From: Candidatus Tectimicrobiota bacterium
GTDB taxonomy: Bacteria; Tectomicrobia; Entotheonellia; Entotheonellales; Entotheonellaceae
Length of the DNA: 64,000 bases
Assembly: GCA_026005175.1 (NCBI GenBank)
Contig: BPKO01000001.1
Location: forward strand, 620,001-684,000
Direction of reading: 5' to 3'
A model generated the notes under the pieces. It saw only the letters and a program-made list of their open reading frames with translations. It searched no databases and had not been told where the DNA came from. Below, in pieces: positions 1 through 10,447 of this stretch. Each line of letters opens with the position of its first letter. Position 1 is the first letter of the stretch. The translations under genes were made by a program, and so were the position numbers.

Positions 1-2
1 CC

Positions 3-353
3 AAAGCGCACTTGATGCAGGAGCTGGCCAAGATGCGGCGCGTCATTGCCCGTGCCTTGCCCGGCGCGCCCCACGAGGTGTGGCTGGTGCTTGACGCCAC
101 CACCGGCCAGAACGGCCTCGTGCAAGCGCAGCAGTTTCACGAGCAGCTGGGCCTCACCGGCCTCGTGCTGACCAAGCTCGACGGCACCGCCAAAGGCGGC
201 ATCGTGGTCCACATCGCCGAGCAGCTGCGCCTGCCCATTCGCTACCTTGGGGTTGGCGAAGGCCTCGACGATTTGCGGCCTTTTGACGCGCAAGCCTTTG
301 CCGAAGCGCTTTTGGAATACGAACCCATCCCTGAACGAGGAAGCACGCGATGA
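3..353 (+). CDS. ftsY: Signal recognition particle receptor FtsY (3' part)
   Basis: C-terminal part of the SRP receptor GTPase, which docks ribosome-SRP complexes at the inner membrane. The frame is open from base 3, so the gene begins outside the window. Visible landmarks are the region after the G3 box ([11 protein letters not shown]), the conserved DATTGQNG segment, and the G4 box [10 protein letters not shown] that reads guanine. The tail [22 protein letters not shown] is the usual FtsY ending, so the C-terminus is complete. Its TGA overlaps the ATG of prfB by two bases, so the two are probably co-transcribed and translationally coupled. Family assignment is firm. Confidence 0.95.
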   Translation, partial: KAHLMQELAKMRRVIARALPGAPHEVWLVLDATTGQNGLVQAQQFHEQLGLTGLVLTKLDGTAKGGIVVHIAEQLRLPIRYLGVGEGLDDLRPFDAQAFAEALLEYEPIPERGSTR

Positions 354-1481
354 CCCTTGAAGAACTGAAACTGCACGCCGCCCGCCTCCAGGAGCGACTT
401 GACGCGTTGCGAGGGCATCTTTGAGCTCGCCCGCAAGCAAGAAGCGCTGGCAGCTCTCGAAGCCCAGATGGCCAAAAGCGACTTCTGGACAGACGTCGAC
501 AAGGCCCAGGAAGTAATGAAGCGGCGGGCGCAGCTCCAGGCTCCTGTAGAGCGCTGGCAGGCGCTGGCCCAGCGGCTGCAAGAGGCCACCCTGTGGCTCG
601 CGTTAGCCGAAGAAGAGCAGGATCCCGAGGTATTGCGCGAAGTTGCCGGCGACCTGCAGCGGCTGGAAGCCGAGCTCGAGCGCTTTGAGCTCGAAACCTT
701 GATGCACGGGGAGCTCGACGCCAACAATGCCCTCCTCAGCATCCATCCCGGGGCCGGCGGCACCGAGTCGCAGGACTGGGCCCAGATGCTCATGCGCATG
801 TACTTGCGCTGGGCAGAAACGCACGGCTATCGCGCCGAGGTGCTGGACGTGCAGCCGGCCGAGGAAGCAGGGATCAAAAGCGCCACCCTGCGCATCGCAG
901 GCCCCTATGCCTACGGCTACCTCAAAGGCGAAACCGGAGTGCACCGCCTGGTGCGCATCTCGCCTTTTGACGCGGCCCGGCGGCGCCACACTTCTTTTGC
1001 CGCGGTGCTGGTGACCCCGGAGCTCGACGACACCGTGGAAGTGGAAATCGACGAGTCGCGCCTGCGCGTTGATACCTATCGCTCTAGCGGCGCTGGCGGC
1101 CAGCACGTCAACGTCACCGACTCGGCGGTGCGCCTCACCTACGAAGTCGATGAGCACACCAAAATCGTCGTGCAGTGCCAAAACGAGCGCTCGCAGCACA
1201 AAAACCGCGCCATTGCCATGAGCATCCTGCGCTCGCGGCTCTACGCTCTGCAGCAGCAGCGCCAGCGCGAGAAGCTGGCCGCTCTGCAAGGCGAAAAGAA
1301 AGAAATTGCTTGGGGCAACCAGATCCGCTCCTACGTGCTGGCCCCCTACCAGCTGGTCAAAGATCACCGCACCGGCGTCGAAGTGGGCAACGTCGAAGCC
1401 GTCTTCGACGGCGGCCTCGATCCCTTCATTCACGCCTACTTGCTGGCACAGCGCGAGGCGCGGGAGACGAGCCGGTCGTGA
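350..1481 (+). CDS. prfB: Peptide chain release factor 2, expressed by programmed +1 frameshift
   Basis: Recognises UAA/UGA stop codons and triggers peptide release. Translation starts at ATG 350, reads 24 codons, meets an in-frame TGA at 422-424, and continues in the +1 frame from GAG 423 to the TGA ending at 1481, giving about 376 aa, normal for RF2. The protein shows the SPF tripeptide (in ISPFDAARR) that reads UGA, and the GGQ motif (SGAGGQHVN) that catalyses hydrolysis. The frameshift is autoregulatory in known RF2 genes: scarce RF2 makes the ribosome slip at the weakly terminated UGA. The 3' end overlaps the GTG of the next gene. An internal start near 399 would lose the N-terminus and is not preferred. 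Confidence 0.96.
409..425 (+). promoter_or_regulatory. RF2 programmed +1 frameshift signal
   Basis: The sequence is CGAGGGCATCTTTGAGC. A Shine-Dalgarno-like GAGGG lies just upstream of a CTT codon (419-421) followed by the TGA stop. This is the same arrangement as the Escherichia coli prfB shift site (AGGGGGTATCTTTGAC), where the SD-like stretch pairs with 16S rRNA and pushes the P-site tRNA from CUU to UUU. Seen in the sequence; the mechanism is established for the family. Confidence 0.95.
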
Positions 1482-2749
1482 GGTACGAGCTCACCGTCAG
1501 CCTGCGCTACCTCCTTTCCAAACGCCGCCAGACCTTTGTTTCGCTCATTACCCTCATCTCCACCGGCGGCGTTGCCGTGGGGGTGATGGTGCTCATCGTG
1601 GTGCTGGCGGTGATGAGCGGGTTTGAGGCCAGCCTTAAGGAAAAGATCCTAGGCATCAACGCACATTTGTGGATTCTGCCGCAAACGACGACGGGCATCG
1701 CCAACTACCGCGAGGTCGTCCGCCAGGTGCGCGCCCTGCCCCATGTGGTCTCCGCCACTCCCTTCACCACCCACGAGGTGATGCTCATGGCCGAGGGCCG
1801 CGTGGCCGGGGCCTTGGTGCGCGGCGTTGATCCGCACGAGGCCGAGCGCCTGGCAGAGTGGCGCCGCTACGTCCACGGCGAGGACCTGACGCGCTTGCTG
1901 CAGCCGCCGGCGCCGTCGGACACCGCGCCGCCGGTGCGCGGCATCGTCCTTGGGCAGGAGCTGGCCCGCACCTTGCTGGTGTTTCCGGGCCAAGAGTTGA
2001 TCGTCAACGCGCCCCTTGGCTTGCTCACCCCCGCCGGGCTGCTGCCCAACATGCGCAAGTTCACCGTCACCGGCACCTTTGCTACCGGCATGTACGAGTA
2101 CGATGCCAAGCTGGCCCTCATTGCCCTCTCGGAAGCCCAGGCGCTGTTCGACATGGGCGACACCGTGCACGGCATCGAGGTAAGGGTCGACGACATTTAC
2201 CGGGTGCGCGACGTTGCCCCGGCCATCCGCGCTGCGCTCGGCCCTCAGTTCTGGACCCGCGACTGGATGCAAATGAACCGCACGCTCTTTGCGGCGCTGC
2301 GGCAAGAAAAAGTCATCATGTTTATTATTTTGGTGCTCATCATCCTGGTTGCCGCGTTCAACATCGTCAGCACCCTCATGATGATGGTGATGGAACGCGG
2401 CGCCGACATTGCCATCCTCAAAGCAATGGGAGCGCGCAACGCCAGCATTCGCCGCATTTTTGTCCTTGAAGGCCTAATCATTGGCACCGCAGGTACGGTG
2501 CTGGGGGGCATAGCCGGCCTCGTCTTTACCTGGAACCTTCAGACGATTGCCGGGGCGGTCGAGCGGCTGCTGGGCATCCAGTTTTTCCCGCCCGACGTCT
2601 ACTTCCTCGATCAGCTGCCGGCGCGCATCGAAGCCCTCGACGTGGGGCTTATTGCCCTGACGGCCTTGGGGGTGAGTTTTCTGGCCACGCTCTATCCGGC
2701 CTGGAATGCCTCGCGTCTTGACCCGGTGGTCGCCTTGCGCTATGAATAG
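1478..2749 (+). CDS. lolC: Lipoprotein-releasing ABC transporter permease LolC/LolE family
   Basis: Inner-membrane subunit that extracts outer-membrane lipoproteins from the inner membrane and hands them to LolA. 423 aa from GTG 1478, which overlaps the prfB stop; the open frame extends further upstream only inside prfB. The first transmembrane helix follows the RYLLSKRRQTFVSLITLIS start typical of LolC/E, then comes a large periplasmic MacB-like domain (about residues 50-260), and a three-helix FtsX-type core at the C-terminus, ending in the usual YPAWNASRLDPVVALRYE. LolC and LolE cannot be told apart here; one permease with one LolD is common outside gammaproteobacteria and probably works as a homodimer. 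Confidence 0.93.
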   Translation: MRYELTVSLRYLLSKRRQTFVSLITLISTGGVAVGVMVLIVVLAVMSGFEASLKEKILGINAHLWILPQTTTGIANYREVVRQVRALPHVVSATPFTTHEVMLMAEGRVAGALVRGVDPHEAERLAEWRRYVHGEDLTRLLQPPAPSDTAPPVRGIVLGQELARTLLVFPGQELIVNAPLGLLTPAGLLPNMRKFTVTGTFATGMYEYDAKLALIALSEAQALFDMGDTVHGIEVRVDDIYRVRDVAPAIRAALGPQFWTRDWMQMNRTLFAALRQEKVIMFIILVLIILVAAFNIVSTLMMMVMERGADIAILKAMGARNASIRRIFVLEGLIIGTAGTVLGGIAGLVFTWNLQTIAGAVERLLGIQFFPPDVYFLDQLPARIEALDVGLIALTALGVSFLATLYPAWNASRLDPVVALRYE

Positions 2750-2813
2750 TTCATGCTATGATTAAGGAGACACGTGGCACTCAGAGGAGGCGGCACGGAG
2801 GCGGCAGGGAGGC

Positions 2814-3485
2814 ATGCTGATCGAGGCGGAAGACGTGCACAAGCACTTTGTCCTCCACAAGACGCGCGTTGACGTCTTGCGGGGCGTGTCGCTTCAGGTG
2901 GCAGCCGGCGAGATGGTGGCCATTCTGGGCCCGTCTGGCGCAGGGAAAAGCACGTTGCTGCATCTGCTCGGCGGGCTGGATCGGCCCAGCCGCGGCACCA
3001 TCCGCTTCGGGGGCGTGGACCTCTTCCAGCTCAGCGACGAAGAGCTGGCAGATTTCCGCAACCGGCGTATTGGCTTCGTCTTCCAGTTCCACCACCTGTT
3101 GCCGGAGTTTTCCGCGCTGGAAAACACGATGATGCCTGCGCTCATTCAGCGTCGACCCCGACACGAAGCCCTGCATGCCGCCCGGCAGCTGCTCACCAAC
3201 GTCGGCTTGGGAGACCGACTCCACCATCGGCCCGGGGAGCTCTCTGGGGGCGAGCAACAGCGGGTCGCCGTGGCCCGGGCGCTCATCAACCGGCCCGATG
3301 TGGTGATTGCCGACGAGCCCACGGGCAACCTCGACCGGGCGACCGGGCAGGCGATGCAGAAGCTGCTGCGCCGACTGAACGAAGAGCTTGGGCAGACGTT
3401 TGTGATTGCCACGCACGATCAAGAATTTGCTGCGCACATGGACCGCGCCATCGTCCTTGTGGACGGGCAGGTCAGCGCAGCATAA
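2814..3485 (+). CDS. lolD: Lipoprotein-releasing ABC transporter ATPase LolD
   Basis: ATPase that powers LolC/E. 223 aa, normal length. Walker A is GPSGAGKST, the ABC signature LSGGEQQRVAVARAL and Walker B VVIADEPTGNLD, where the EPTGNLD form is characteristic of the LolD/MacB/FtsE group. The start ATG at 2814 follows a GGGAGG ribosome site. It lies 64 bases after the permease and 14 bases before clpC, so one transcript is likely. Confidence 0.95.
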   Translation: MLIEAEDVHKHFVLHKTRVDVLRGVSLQVAAGEMVAILGPSGAGKSTLLHLLGGLDRPSRGTIRFGGVDLFQLSDEELADFRNRRIGFVFQFHHLLPEFSALENTMMPALIQRRPRHEALHAARQLLTNVGLGDRLHHRPGELSGGEQQRVAVARALINRPDVVIADEPTGNLDRATGQAMQKLLRRLNEELGQTFVIATHDQEFAAHMDRAIVLVDGQVSAA

Positions 3486-3499
3486 GGAGGAAGTGTTCT

Positions 3500-5941
3500 A
3501 TGTTCAAGCGTTTCACGGAACGGGCCAGGCGCGTCATCATTCTCGCCAGAGAAGAGGCGGAACGGCATCATCACGAATATCTCGGCACCGAACACATTCT
3601 GCTCGGTATGCTCAAGGACGGCGGCGGCATTGCCATCACCGTTTTGCAGAAGTCAGGCCTGAGCATCGACCAGATCCGGCTCGAGGTGGAGCGCCACTTG
3701 CCGCGTAACGTCAACTCGCTGGTGGTGGGCGAGATTCCCTTTACCCCCAAGGCCAAGAAGGTCTTGGAATACGCCGTGGAAGAAGCCCGCCTCATGGGCC
3801 ACAACTACATCGGTACCGAGCACCTGCTGCTGGGCCTGCTGAAAGAAAAGGAGGGCATTGCCGCCAAGGTGCTCAACAGCCTGGGCATCCGCCTGGTGGA
3901 AACGCGCGAGAAGATCCTCAACTTGCTGCAAGAGCCAGCCACCAAGACAAAAGAGAAGACCAAGACGCCGGCGCTGGACGAGTTCGGGCGCGACCTGACG
4001 GAGCTGGCGCAGAGCGGCAAGCTGGATCCGGTGATCGGGCGCGAGACCGAGATCGAGCGTGTCATCCAGATTCTGTGCCGCCGCACCAAGAACAACCCGG
4101 TGCTGATTGGCGAGCCCGGGGTGGGGAAAACGGCCATTGTCGAGGGGCTGGCGCAGCGCATCGTCAACCGTGAGGTGCCGCAGCTCCTCTTTGACAAGCG
4201 CATCGTGGCCCTCGACTTGGGCGCCCTGGTGGCCGGCACCAAGTACCGCGGCCAGTTCGAGGCCCGCATGAAAGCCATCATGAAGGAAATCGTGCAGGCC
4301 GAAAACGTGGTGATTTTCATCGACGAGCTGCACACCCTGGTGGGGGCTGGGGCGGCCGAGGGCTCGGTGGACGCTTCCAACATGCTGAAGCCGGCGCTGT
4401 CGCGCGGCGAGATCCAGTGCATCGGCGCCACGACGCTCGACGAGTACCGCAAGTACATCGAGAAAAACGGCGCGCTGGAGCGGCGCTTCCAGCCCATCAT
4501 CGTCGATCCGCCCAGCATCGAAGAGAGCATCGAGATTCTCAAAGGGCTGCGCGACCGCTACGAAGCGCACCACGGCCTGCGCATCCCCGATGCCTCTATC
4601 GAGCAGGCAGTGAAGCTCTCGGCGCGCTATGTCACCGACCGCTTCTTGCCCGACAAGGCCATTGACGTGATGGACGAAGCAGCAGCCCGGGTGCGCCTGC
4701 GGCGCATCACGCCGCCGCCGACGGTGCGCGACTTGCAGCGCAAAGTCAACGAGCTGGTGCGGCTCAAGAAAGAGAAAATCGAAAACCAGGAGTTCGAAAA
4801 GGCGGTGGAACTGCGCGATCAGGAAGAGGAGCTCCGCCACCAGATCGAGCTGCTCAAGCGCGAGTGGGAGGAGACCCAAGGCGAGGCCGACTTGGTGGTA
4901 ACCGAAGAGGACATCGCTTACGTGGTGTCGCGCATGACCGGCATCCCCATCTCGAAGATCGAGGAGGCGGAGTCGCGCCGGCTGCTGAACATGGAAGCGG
5001 AGCTGCACAAGCGCGTCATCGGCCAGGACGAGGCCATTGCCGTGGTGACGCGGGCCATCCGGCGCTCGCGTGCCGGCCTCAAGGATCCGCGGCGTCCGGT
5101 GGGCACGTTTATTTTCCTGGGCCCCACCGGAGTGGGCAAAACCGAGCTGGCGCGCGCCTTGGCCGAGTTCCTCTTCGGTGACGAAAGCGCCCTCATCCGC
5201 GTCGACATGTCGGAGTACATGGAGCGCTTCAACGTGTCGCGCCTCACCGGCGCCCCGCCGGGCTACATCGGCTACGACGAGGGTGGCCAGCTCACCGAGC
5301 AGGTGCGGCGCAAGCCCTACTCGGTGGTGCTGCTGGACGAAATTGAGAAAGCGCACCCCGACGTCTTCAACATCCTGCTTCAAGTGATGGACGACGGGCA
5401 CCTCACCGACAGCTTTGGGCGCAAGGTGGACTTCAAGAACACCGTGATCATCATGACGTCGAACCTCAGTGCCCGGACCATCGAGAAGAACATGGCGATT
5501 GGCTTCCAGAAGGAGGACGAAACGACCACCTTCGAAAAGATGAAAGCCAACGTCATGAACGAGCTCAAGCGCACCTTCAATCCCGAGTTCCTCAACCGCA
5601 TCGACGAAGTGGTGATGTTCCATCCGCTCAACCTGGAGCATATCAAGCAGATCGTCGACATCATGCTGGCTCGCCTCAACAAGCAGATGGCGGAGCAGGG
5701 CATCACCCTCGAGATCGACGAGGCGGCCAAGACCTGGCTGGCCCAGAAGGGCTATGACCCGGCCTACGGGGCGCGGCCTTTGCGGCGGGCCATCCGGCGT
5801 TACATCGAGGATCCGCTCTCGGAAGAGGTGCTGCGCGGCGAATTTGCCGGTGGCGGCGTGGTGCAGATCCGGCTGGCCGGCGAAGAGCTGGTGTTCGTCG
5901 CCAAGCAGGCCGACACGGTGGAGACGCTCTCCGACGGTTAA
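3500..5941 (+). CDS. clpC: AAA+ unfoldase ClpC
   Basis: Hexameric unfoldase that feeds substrates to ClpP. 813 aa. Order: duplicated Clp N domain (about 1-145), first AAA+ module with Walker A GEPGVGKT at 204-211, a UVR motif in the middle segment ([18 protein letters not shown]), second AAA+ module with [11 protein letters not shown], and the C-terminal D2-small domain. The UVR motif and the missing long ClpB coiled coil make it ClpC rather than ClpA or ClpB. The start ATG follows AAGGAGG. Gram-negative ClpC is less universal than ClpA; a ClpS-like candidate adaptor lies at 19589. No clpP is visible in the window. Confidence 0.95.
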   Translation: MFKRFTERARRVIILAREEAERHHHEYLGTEHILLGMLKDGGGIAITVLQKSGLSIDQIRLEVERHLPRNVNSLVVGEIPFTPKAKKVLEYAVEEARLMGHNYIGTEHLLLGLLKEKEGIAAKVLNSLGIRLVETREKILNLLQEPATKTKEKTKTPALDEFGRDLTELAQSGKLDPVIGRETEIERVIQILCRRTKNNPVLIGEPGVGKTAIVEGLAQRIVNREVPQLLFDKRIVALDLGALVAGTKYRGQFEARMKAIMKEIVQAENVVIFIDELHTLVGAGAAEGSVDASNMLKPALSRGEIQCIGATTLDEYRKYIEKNGALERRFQPIIVDPPSIEESIEILKGLRDRYEAHHGLRIPDASIEQAVKLSARYVTDRFLPDKAIDVMDEAAARVRLRRITPPPTVRDLQRKVNELVRLKKEKIENQEFEKAVELRDQEEELRHQIELLKREWEETQGEADLVVTEEDIAYVVSRMTGIPISKIEEAESRRLLNMEAELHKRVIGQDEAIAVVTRAIRRSRAGLKDPRRPVGTFIFLGPTGVGKTELARALAEFLFGDESALIRVDMSEYMERFNVSRLTGAPPGYIGYDEGGQLTEQVRRKPYSVVLLDEIEKAHPDVFNILLQVMDDGHLTDSFGRKVDFKNTVIIMTSNLSARTIEKNMAIGFQKEDETTTFEKMKANVMNELKRTFNPEFLNRIDEVVMFHPLNLEHIKQIVDIMLARLNKQMAEQGITLEIDEAAKTWLAQKGYDPAYGARPLRRAIRRYIEDPLSEEVLRGEFAGGGVVQIRLAGEELVFVAKQADTVETLSDG

Positions 5942-5970
5942 CGCCCACGCGTTCCATTCTTCGCTTCAGC

Positions 5971-5999
5971 AGCCCGATGGAGCCTTCCATCGGGCTTTG
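5971..5999 (+). terminator. Hairpin between clpC and bamA, probable terminator
   Basis: A perfect 11-bp inverted repeat, AGCCCGATGGA (5971-5981) and TCCATCGGGCT (5986-5996) with a four-base loop, is followed by TTGC. The U-tract is short, so it may be a weak or attenuating terminator that separates the lolCD-clpC transcript from the bamA-lpx transcript. Confidence 0.7.
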
Positions 6000-6031
6000 C
6001 TGTGTCTGGCGCCGGACAGGGAGCAGGGGAG

Positions 6032-8329
6032 GTGAGCGCGCACGGTTACGCAGCCAGGGATGCCGCGCGCGTCGCACACAACGGGCTGCTACGCCTGCTC
6101 CTCGTGCTCTCTCTGGGTCTACTTTGCCTCCGCGGCTACGCCGCGGCCGCCGTGCCGCCTGGGACTATCGTGCGGGACATTGAGATCCGCGGCCACCGCC
6201 GTACGCAGGAGGCGACGATTCGCTTCTACCTCAAAACCGAGGTGGGCAAGCCTTTCTCTCCGCAAGTGCTGCGCGAGGACATCCGGCGGCTTTACGCGCT
6301 GGGCGTCTTCGACAACATCATGGTCACTGCAGAACCGATAGCTGATGGAGTACGACTAGTTTTTATCGTCTCCGAAAAACCAACAGTCAGAAATGTCACG
6401 TTTAGCGGCAATCGCTTCGTGAATGACGACGAGATCCGCCAGCGCCTGCGGCTGCGCCCCCGCGATACCTTTGACCGCCATCGCCTGCGCGAAACGGTCA
6501 GCAGCCTGCGCAGCTACTACCGCGAGCAGGGATACTACTTCGCCCACGTCAGCCCTGAAGTGACCGCAGTGGCAGACAACCAGGTCGACGTGCACCTGCG
6601 CATCACCGAGGGGAAAAAAGTCCGCATCGCAAGTATCCGCTTCACGGGCAACGCCCACTTTACCAGCGCCGAGCTGCGCCGGCAGTTGCAGCTCAAGGAA
6701 TTCGTGCTGCCCGTACTCAGCAGCACCTCTTCTCTGTATCGTCCGGAGCTGCTGCGCGTCGACTTGCAGCTGGTGGAGAATTTCTATCAGAACCACGGCT
6801 TTGTCGACGTGCAGCTGGGCGAGCCGCTGGTAGAAATCAACCGCGAAGCCGGCGCCGTCACCATCACCGTCCCTATTGCCAGCGAGGGCGAGCAGTACAA
6901 GCTCGGCCGCCTCGACGTGCAAGGCGACGAGGTCTTCAGTGCCGAAGCGCTGCGGCAGCAGCTGCGCCTTGCCACGGGCGAAATCTACAGCCGCGAGGCG
7001 GTGCGCCGCACCATCCTCGCTCTGACCGAAGCGTACACCGACAAAGGCTACGCCTTTGCCGACGTGACCCCGACGGTTACCGTGGACCGCGAGGCGCGCC
7101 TCATTCACCTGCGCTTTACCACCCGTCCTGGTCCCCGCGTCTACATCGGCCGCATCGACATCGTCGGCAACGAGCGCACCCGCGACTGGGTGATCCGGCG
7201 CGAGCTGCGCTTTCACGAAGGCGAACTCTACAGCGGTAGCAAGCTGCGGCGGTCGCGGCAGCGTCTGCTCAACTTGCAGTACTTCGAAGAAGTCAAAATC
7301 GACACCAAGCGCCGCGCCGACGAAGCGCTGCTCGACGTCGAGGTCGAGGTGCGCGAGCAGTCCACGGGGCAGTTCACCGCCGGGCTGGGCTTCAGCTCGA
7401 TTGAGGCGGTGGTCTTTACCGCCGCGGTGACCCAGCGCAACCTCTTTGGCCGCGGGCAGTCGATCACCGCCAGTGCCCGCATCGGCGGCCTCTCCCAGGA
7501 CTTTCTGCTCGACTTCCGCGAGCCCTGGCTCTTTGGCCGTCCCATTATTGCCGGCTTTAGCGTCTTTCGTCGCTCTCTAGACTTTTTCACTTTTGACGTG
7601 CGGCGCACCGGCTTTAACCTCAGCTTGGGGCGCCACTTTGGCGAGTTCACCCGCCTCACCACGACATATAACTTCGAGATCCTAGAAATCAGCGATCTCG
7701 ACCCCAGCGCCTCGCAGTTCCTGCAGGAGCAGGAAGGAACGTCGATCGTCAGCAGCATCACGCCGCGCCTGGTCTACGACTCGCGGGACAACGTCTTCGA
7801 CCCGAGCGGTGGAGCGCTTCATTCTTTCGAAGTTGAGCTGGCCGGCCTCAGCGGCGCGCGCTTTTTCAAAGTCCTTGGAGACTCCACCTGGTACTTCCCG
7901 CTGCCGGCGGGCCTCACGGGCTTCGTGCGCGGCCGCTTTGGCCTTGGCGACGGCTACGGCGGCGACGTCATGCCGGCTTCGGAGCGCTTCTTTCTTGGCG
8001 GCGTGACCACCATCCGCGGCTTTGACTTCCGTGAGATCGGACCGCAAGACGCCGAAGGCAATCCCCTGGGGGGTACCGCCTTCGTACAGTTCAACCTCGA
8101 AGTCGGCCGCAGCTTCGGGCGCCTGCTGCGGCTGGTGGCGTTTGTTGACGCCGGCAACGTCTATCCCTCGTTGTCCCGCTTTGACCTTGGCGAGTTGCGG
8201 CGCAGTGCCGGCTTTGGTATACGCTTGCTCACCCCGGTGGGGCCGATCCGGCTCGACTGGGGCTTCAAGCTCGACCGGCGCCCTGGCGAGAGCATCGGCG
8301 AGCTGGGCTTTTTACTGGGCTCGTTTTAG
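6032..8329 (+). CDS. bamA: Outer membrane protein assembly factor BamA
   Basis: Central pore of the BAM complex, inserting beta-barrels into the outer membrane. About 765 aa from GTG 6032, chosen because AGGGAG lies eight bases upstream; an alternative GTG at 6002 sits almost on the clpC hairpin. A signal peptide (LLRLLLVLSLGLL, cleavage near the alanine run) is followed by five POTRA domains (IEIRGHRRTQEATIRFYL starts the first) and a C-terminal 16-strand barrel. The final residue is Phe, the BAM recognition signature. It is followed by skp and the lpx genes, the usual arrangement. Confidence 0.95.
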   Translation: MSAHGYAARDAARVAHNGLLRLLLVLSLGLLCLRGYAAAAVPPGTIVRDIEIRGHRRTQEATIRFYLKTEVGKPFSPQVLREDIRRLYALGVFDNIMVTAEPIADGVRLVFIVSEKPTVRNVTFSGNRFVNDDEIRQRLRLRPRDTFDRHRLRETVSSLRSYYREQGYYFAHVSPEVTAVADNQVDVHLRITEGKKVRIASIRFTGNAHFTSAELRRQLQLKEFVLPVLSSTSSLYRPELLRVDLQLVENFYQNHGFVDVQLGEPLVEINREAGAVTITVPIASEGEQYKLGRLDVQGDEVFSAEALRQQLRLATGEIYSREAVRRTILALTEAYTDKGYAFADVTPTVTVDREARLIHLRFTTRPGPRVYIGRIDIVGNERTRDWVIRRELRFHEGELYSGSKLRRSRQRLLNLQYFEEVKIDTKRRADEALLDVEVEVREQSTGQFTAGLGFSSIEAVVFTAAVTQRNLFGRGQSITASARIGGLSQDFLLDFREPWLFGRPIIAGFSVFRRSLDFFTFDVRRTGFNLSLGRHFGEFTRLTTTYNFEILEISDLDPSASQFLQEQEGTSIVSSITPRLVYDSRDNVFDPSGGALHSFEVELAGLSGARFFKVLGDSTWYFPLPAGLTGFVRGRFGLGDGYGGDVMPASERFFLGGVTTIRGFDFREIGPQDAEGNPLGGTAFVQFNLEVGRSFGRLLRLVAFVDAGNVYPSLSRFDLGELRRSAGFGIRLLTPVGPIRLDWGFKLDRRPGESIGELGFLLGSF

Positions 8330-8350
8330 CCTCAAGGGAGGAGTCAGTCT

Positions 8351-8929
8351 ATGCAGCAGCGATGGCGGTGGGGAGGGCTTCTCGGGTGTCTCCTGATCTT
8401 GGGCTTTTGGGGAACTGCCGAAGCGCAGCTCAAAATCGGGGTGGTGGACTTGCAGGCGGTCTTGGATAACTCGATCCGCGGCAAGGCAGCCAAAGAGCAG
8501 CTGCGCGAGCTGGGCCGCAAGCTACAAGAGGAAATCCAGACCAAGCGCGAATTCAAAGAGCAACGCGAAAAAGAGCTGGAAAAGTTGCGTTCGGAGATCC
8601 GCAGCCAGGGGCTGGTGCTGAGCGAGCAGGCTCGCCTGGCCAAAGAAGAGGAGTTTCGCAGACAGGTGCGGGAACTCAAGCGCTTCATCGCCGACACCAA
8701 CCGCTTCATCGAAGACGCCCTCCAAGAATTCCGCGAGAAAGAGGCGCGGGAGACCCAGCGCCTGATTGCCGAAATCCGCCAAGTGGTGCAGGACCTGGGC
8801 AAGCGCGAAGGCTACAGCCTCATCCTCGAGGGCAACGAGACCACCGCCGTGGTGCTCTATTACGGCAAGGCGGTGGACCTGACGCAGAAAGTGATCCAGC
8901 TCTACGACCGTGCCTCGGCCAAACGTTAG
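8351..8929 (+). CDS. skp: Periplasmic chaperone Skp/OmpH family
   Basis: Holdase chaperone that escorts unfolded outer-membrane proteins to BamA. 192 aa from ATG 8351 with a GGGAGGAGT ribosome site. A signal peptide ([18 protein letters not shown]) precedes the characteristic [11 protein letters not shown] strand, then a long charged helical region rich in E, K, R and Q forming the tentacle coiled coil, and a C-terminal strand ([17 protein letters not shown]). Its place between bamA and lpxD is highly conserved. Confidence 0.93.
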   Translation: MQQRWRWGGLLGCLLILGFWGTAEAQLKIGVVDLQAVLDNSIRGKAAKEQLRELGRKLQEEIQTKREFKEQREKELEKLRSEIRSQGLVLSEQARLAKEEEFRRQVRELKRFIADTNRFIEDALQEFREKEARETQRLIAEIRQVVQDLGKREGYSLILEGNETTAVVLYYGKAVDLTQKVIQLYDRASAKR

Positions 8930-8948
8930 CCTAGCGAAAGGGCACGCC

Positions 8949-9983
8949 ATGCAGGCCACGCTTGCCGACCTGGCCCGCTTGCTCGCCGCCGAGGTGGAGG
9001 GAGAAGCACAGACGCGCATCACCGGCATTGCCCCCCTGGAGCAGGCCGGGCCGGGCGACTTGACGTTTATTACCCAGCGGCGCTACGCGGCACGCCTGGC
9101 CGCTTGCCGGGCCAGTGCGGTGCTCGTCGACCGCCACTTGCCCGTCGACCGCCCTGCCCTGCGCGTTGCCGACCCCCTGCATGCCCTCATCGTCCTGCTC
9201 GAGCACTTCTTTCCGCTGCGCCATCCCCGCTGGGGCATCGACCCCCGCGCCGTGCTCCACCCCAGCGTCACGGTGGGCGCCGATGTCAGCATCGCTCCCT
9301 ACGTGGTGATCGAGGCTGGCGCTCGCCTGGGCGACCGGGTGGTGGTCTATCCCGGCACGTACATCGGCGCGGAGTGCGTCATCGGCGATGAGTGCGTCCT
9401 CTATGCCAACGTCAGCCTGTACGCGCGCGTTCACCTCGGCCGCGGGGTCATTGTCCACAGCGGCGCGGTGATCGGCGCCGACGGCTTTGGCTTTCAGCGG
9501 CAAGCCGACGGCTCGTACCGCAAGATCCCGCAAGTGGGACGCGTGGTCATCGGCGACGGGGTGGAAATTGGCGCCAACACGTGCATCGACCGTGCCACCG
9601 TGGGTGACACCACCATTGCGGCAGGGACGAAAATCGACAACCTGGTGCAAATCGGCCACAACGTCACCATCGGCGCGCACACCGTGCTGGCCGGTCAGGT
9701 GGGCCTGGCCGGCAGCGTGCGGGTGGGGGCGCACGTGCGCATGGCCGGACAGGTAGGGGTAGCCGACCACGTCACCATTGGCGACCACAGCGCCATCGGC
9801 GCGCAGGCTGGCGTGGCTCAGGACGTGCCCCCGGGCGCGGCGGTGTGGGGCACCCCGGCCATGCCGCTGACCGCCTGCAAGCGGCTGCACGTCTACACCT
9901 CGCGGCTGGGCGAGCTGTTCCAGCAAGTCAGGCAGCTGCAGCAGCGCGTTGCGCAGCTCGAGGCCCGGGAGAGACGGTCATGA
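8949..9983 (+). CDS. lpxD: UDP-3-O-acylglucosamine N-acyltransferase LpxD
   Basis: Third step of lipid A synthesis: adds an R-3-hydroxyacyl chain from ACP to the amino group of UDP-3-O-acylglucosamine. 344 aa from ATG 8949. An N-terminal uridine-binding domain (about 1-100, [17 protein letters not shown]) leads into left-handed beta-helix hexapeptide repeats; the catalytic His lies in [11 protein letters not shown], and the C-terminal helix ([17 protein letters not shown]) is present. The stop overlaps the fabZ start in ATGA fashion, so coupling is likely. Confidence 0.95.
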   Translation: MQATLADLARLLAAEVEGEAQTRITGIAPLEQAGPGDLTFITQRRYAARLAACRASAVLVDRHLPVDRPALRVADPLHALIVLLEHFFPLRHPRWGIDPRAVLHPSVTVGADVSIAPYVVIEAGARLGDRVVVYPGTYIGAECVIGDECVLYANVSLYARVHLGRGVIVHSGAVIGADGFGFQRQADGSYRKIPQVGRVVIGDGVEIGANTCIDRATVGDTTIAAGTKIDNLVQIGHNVTIGAHTVLAGQVGLAGSVRVGAHVRMAGQVGVADHVTIGDHSAIGAQAGVAQDVPPGAAVWGTPAMPLTACKRLHVYTSRLGELFQQVRQLQQRVAQLEARERRS

Positions 9984-10447
9984 CTGCCCTGGGACCCGAA
10001 GCCATCGTGGCTCTCCTGCCGCACCGCTATCCTTTCCTGCTCGTCGACCGCATTCTGGAAGTGGTGCGCCACAAGTACGCCATTGGCCTCAAAAACGTCA
10101 CCCTCAATGAGCCCTTCTTCCAGGGACACTTCCCTGCCTACCGCGTGATGCCCGGCGTGCTGGTCATCGAGGCCATGGCCCAGGTGGGCGGCATCCTGGT
10201 GTACTATTCGGCCAACGAGGACACCACGCGCGGCAAGCTGCCGCTGTTTACCGGCATCGACCGCTGCAAGTTCCGGCGGCAGGTGGTGCCCGGCGATCAG
10301 CTGCGCCTGCACGTAGAAGTCCAGCGACGCCGCGGCGCCCTGTGGCGCTTGCGAGGCCGCGCTTTTGTCGAAGACGCCCTGGCCGCCGAGGCCGAGCTGC
10401 AGGCCTTTCTCGCCGACATGCCGGGAGAAGGAGCCCTCTTGCCATGA
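9980..10447 (+). CDS. fabZ: 3-hydroxyacyl-ACP dehydratase FabZ
   Basis: Dehydrates 3-hydroxyacyl-ACP in fatty acid elongation and so competes with LpxA/LpxD for the same acyl-ACP pool. 155 aa from ATG 9980. The hot-dog fold signature [13 protein letters not shown] is at the N-terminus, with the catalytic His in GHFP and the catalytic Glu in [12 protein letters not shown]. It overlaps lpxD and lpxA by four bases on each side, a tightly coupled arrangement seen in many diderms. Confidence 0.96.
   Translation: MTALGPEAIVALLPHRYPFLLVDRILEVVRHKYAIGLKNVTLNEPFFQGHFPAYRVMPGVLVIEAMAQVGGILVYYSANEDTTRGKLPLFTGIDRCKFRRQVVPGDQLRLHVEVQRRRGALWRLRGRAFVEDALAAEAELQAFLADMPGEGALLP

Noticed and set aside
3653-5641. 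Long antisense open frame across clpC
   Set aside because: It is His/Leu-rich antisense of a strongly conserved gene; high GC makes such frames common, and no family pattern is seen.
6002-6031. Upstream GTG (6002) as the bamA start
   Set aside because: It lies five bases after the hairpin stem, without a ribosome site; GTG 6032 has AGGGAG in place.
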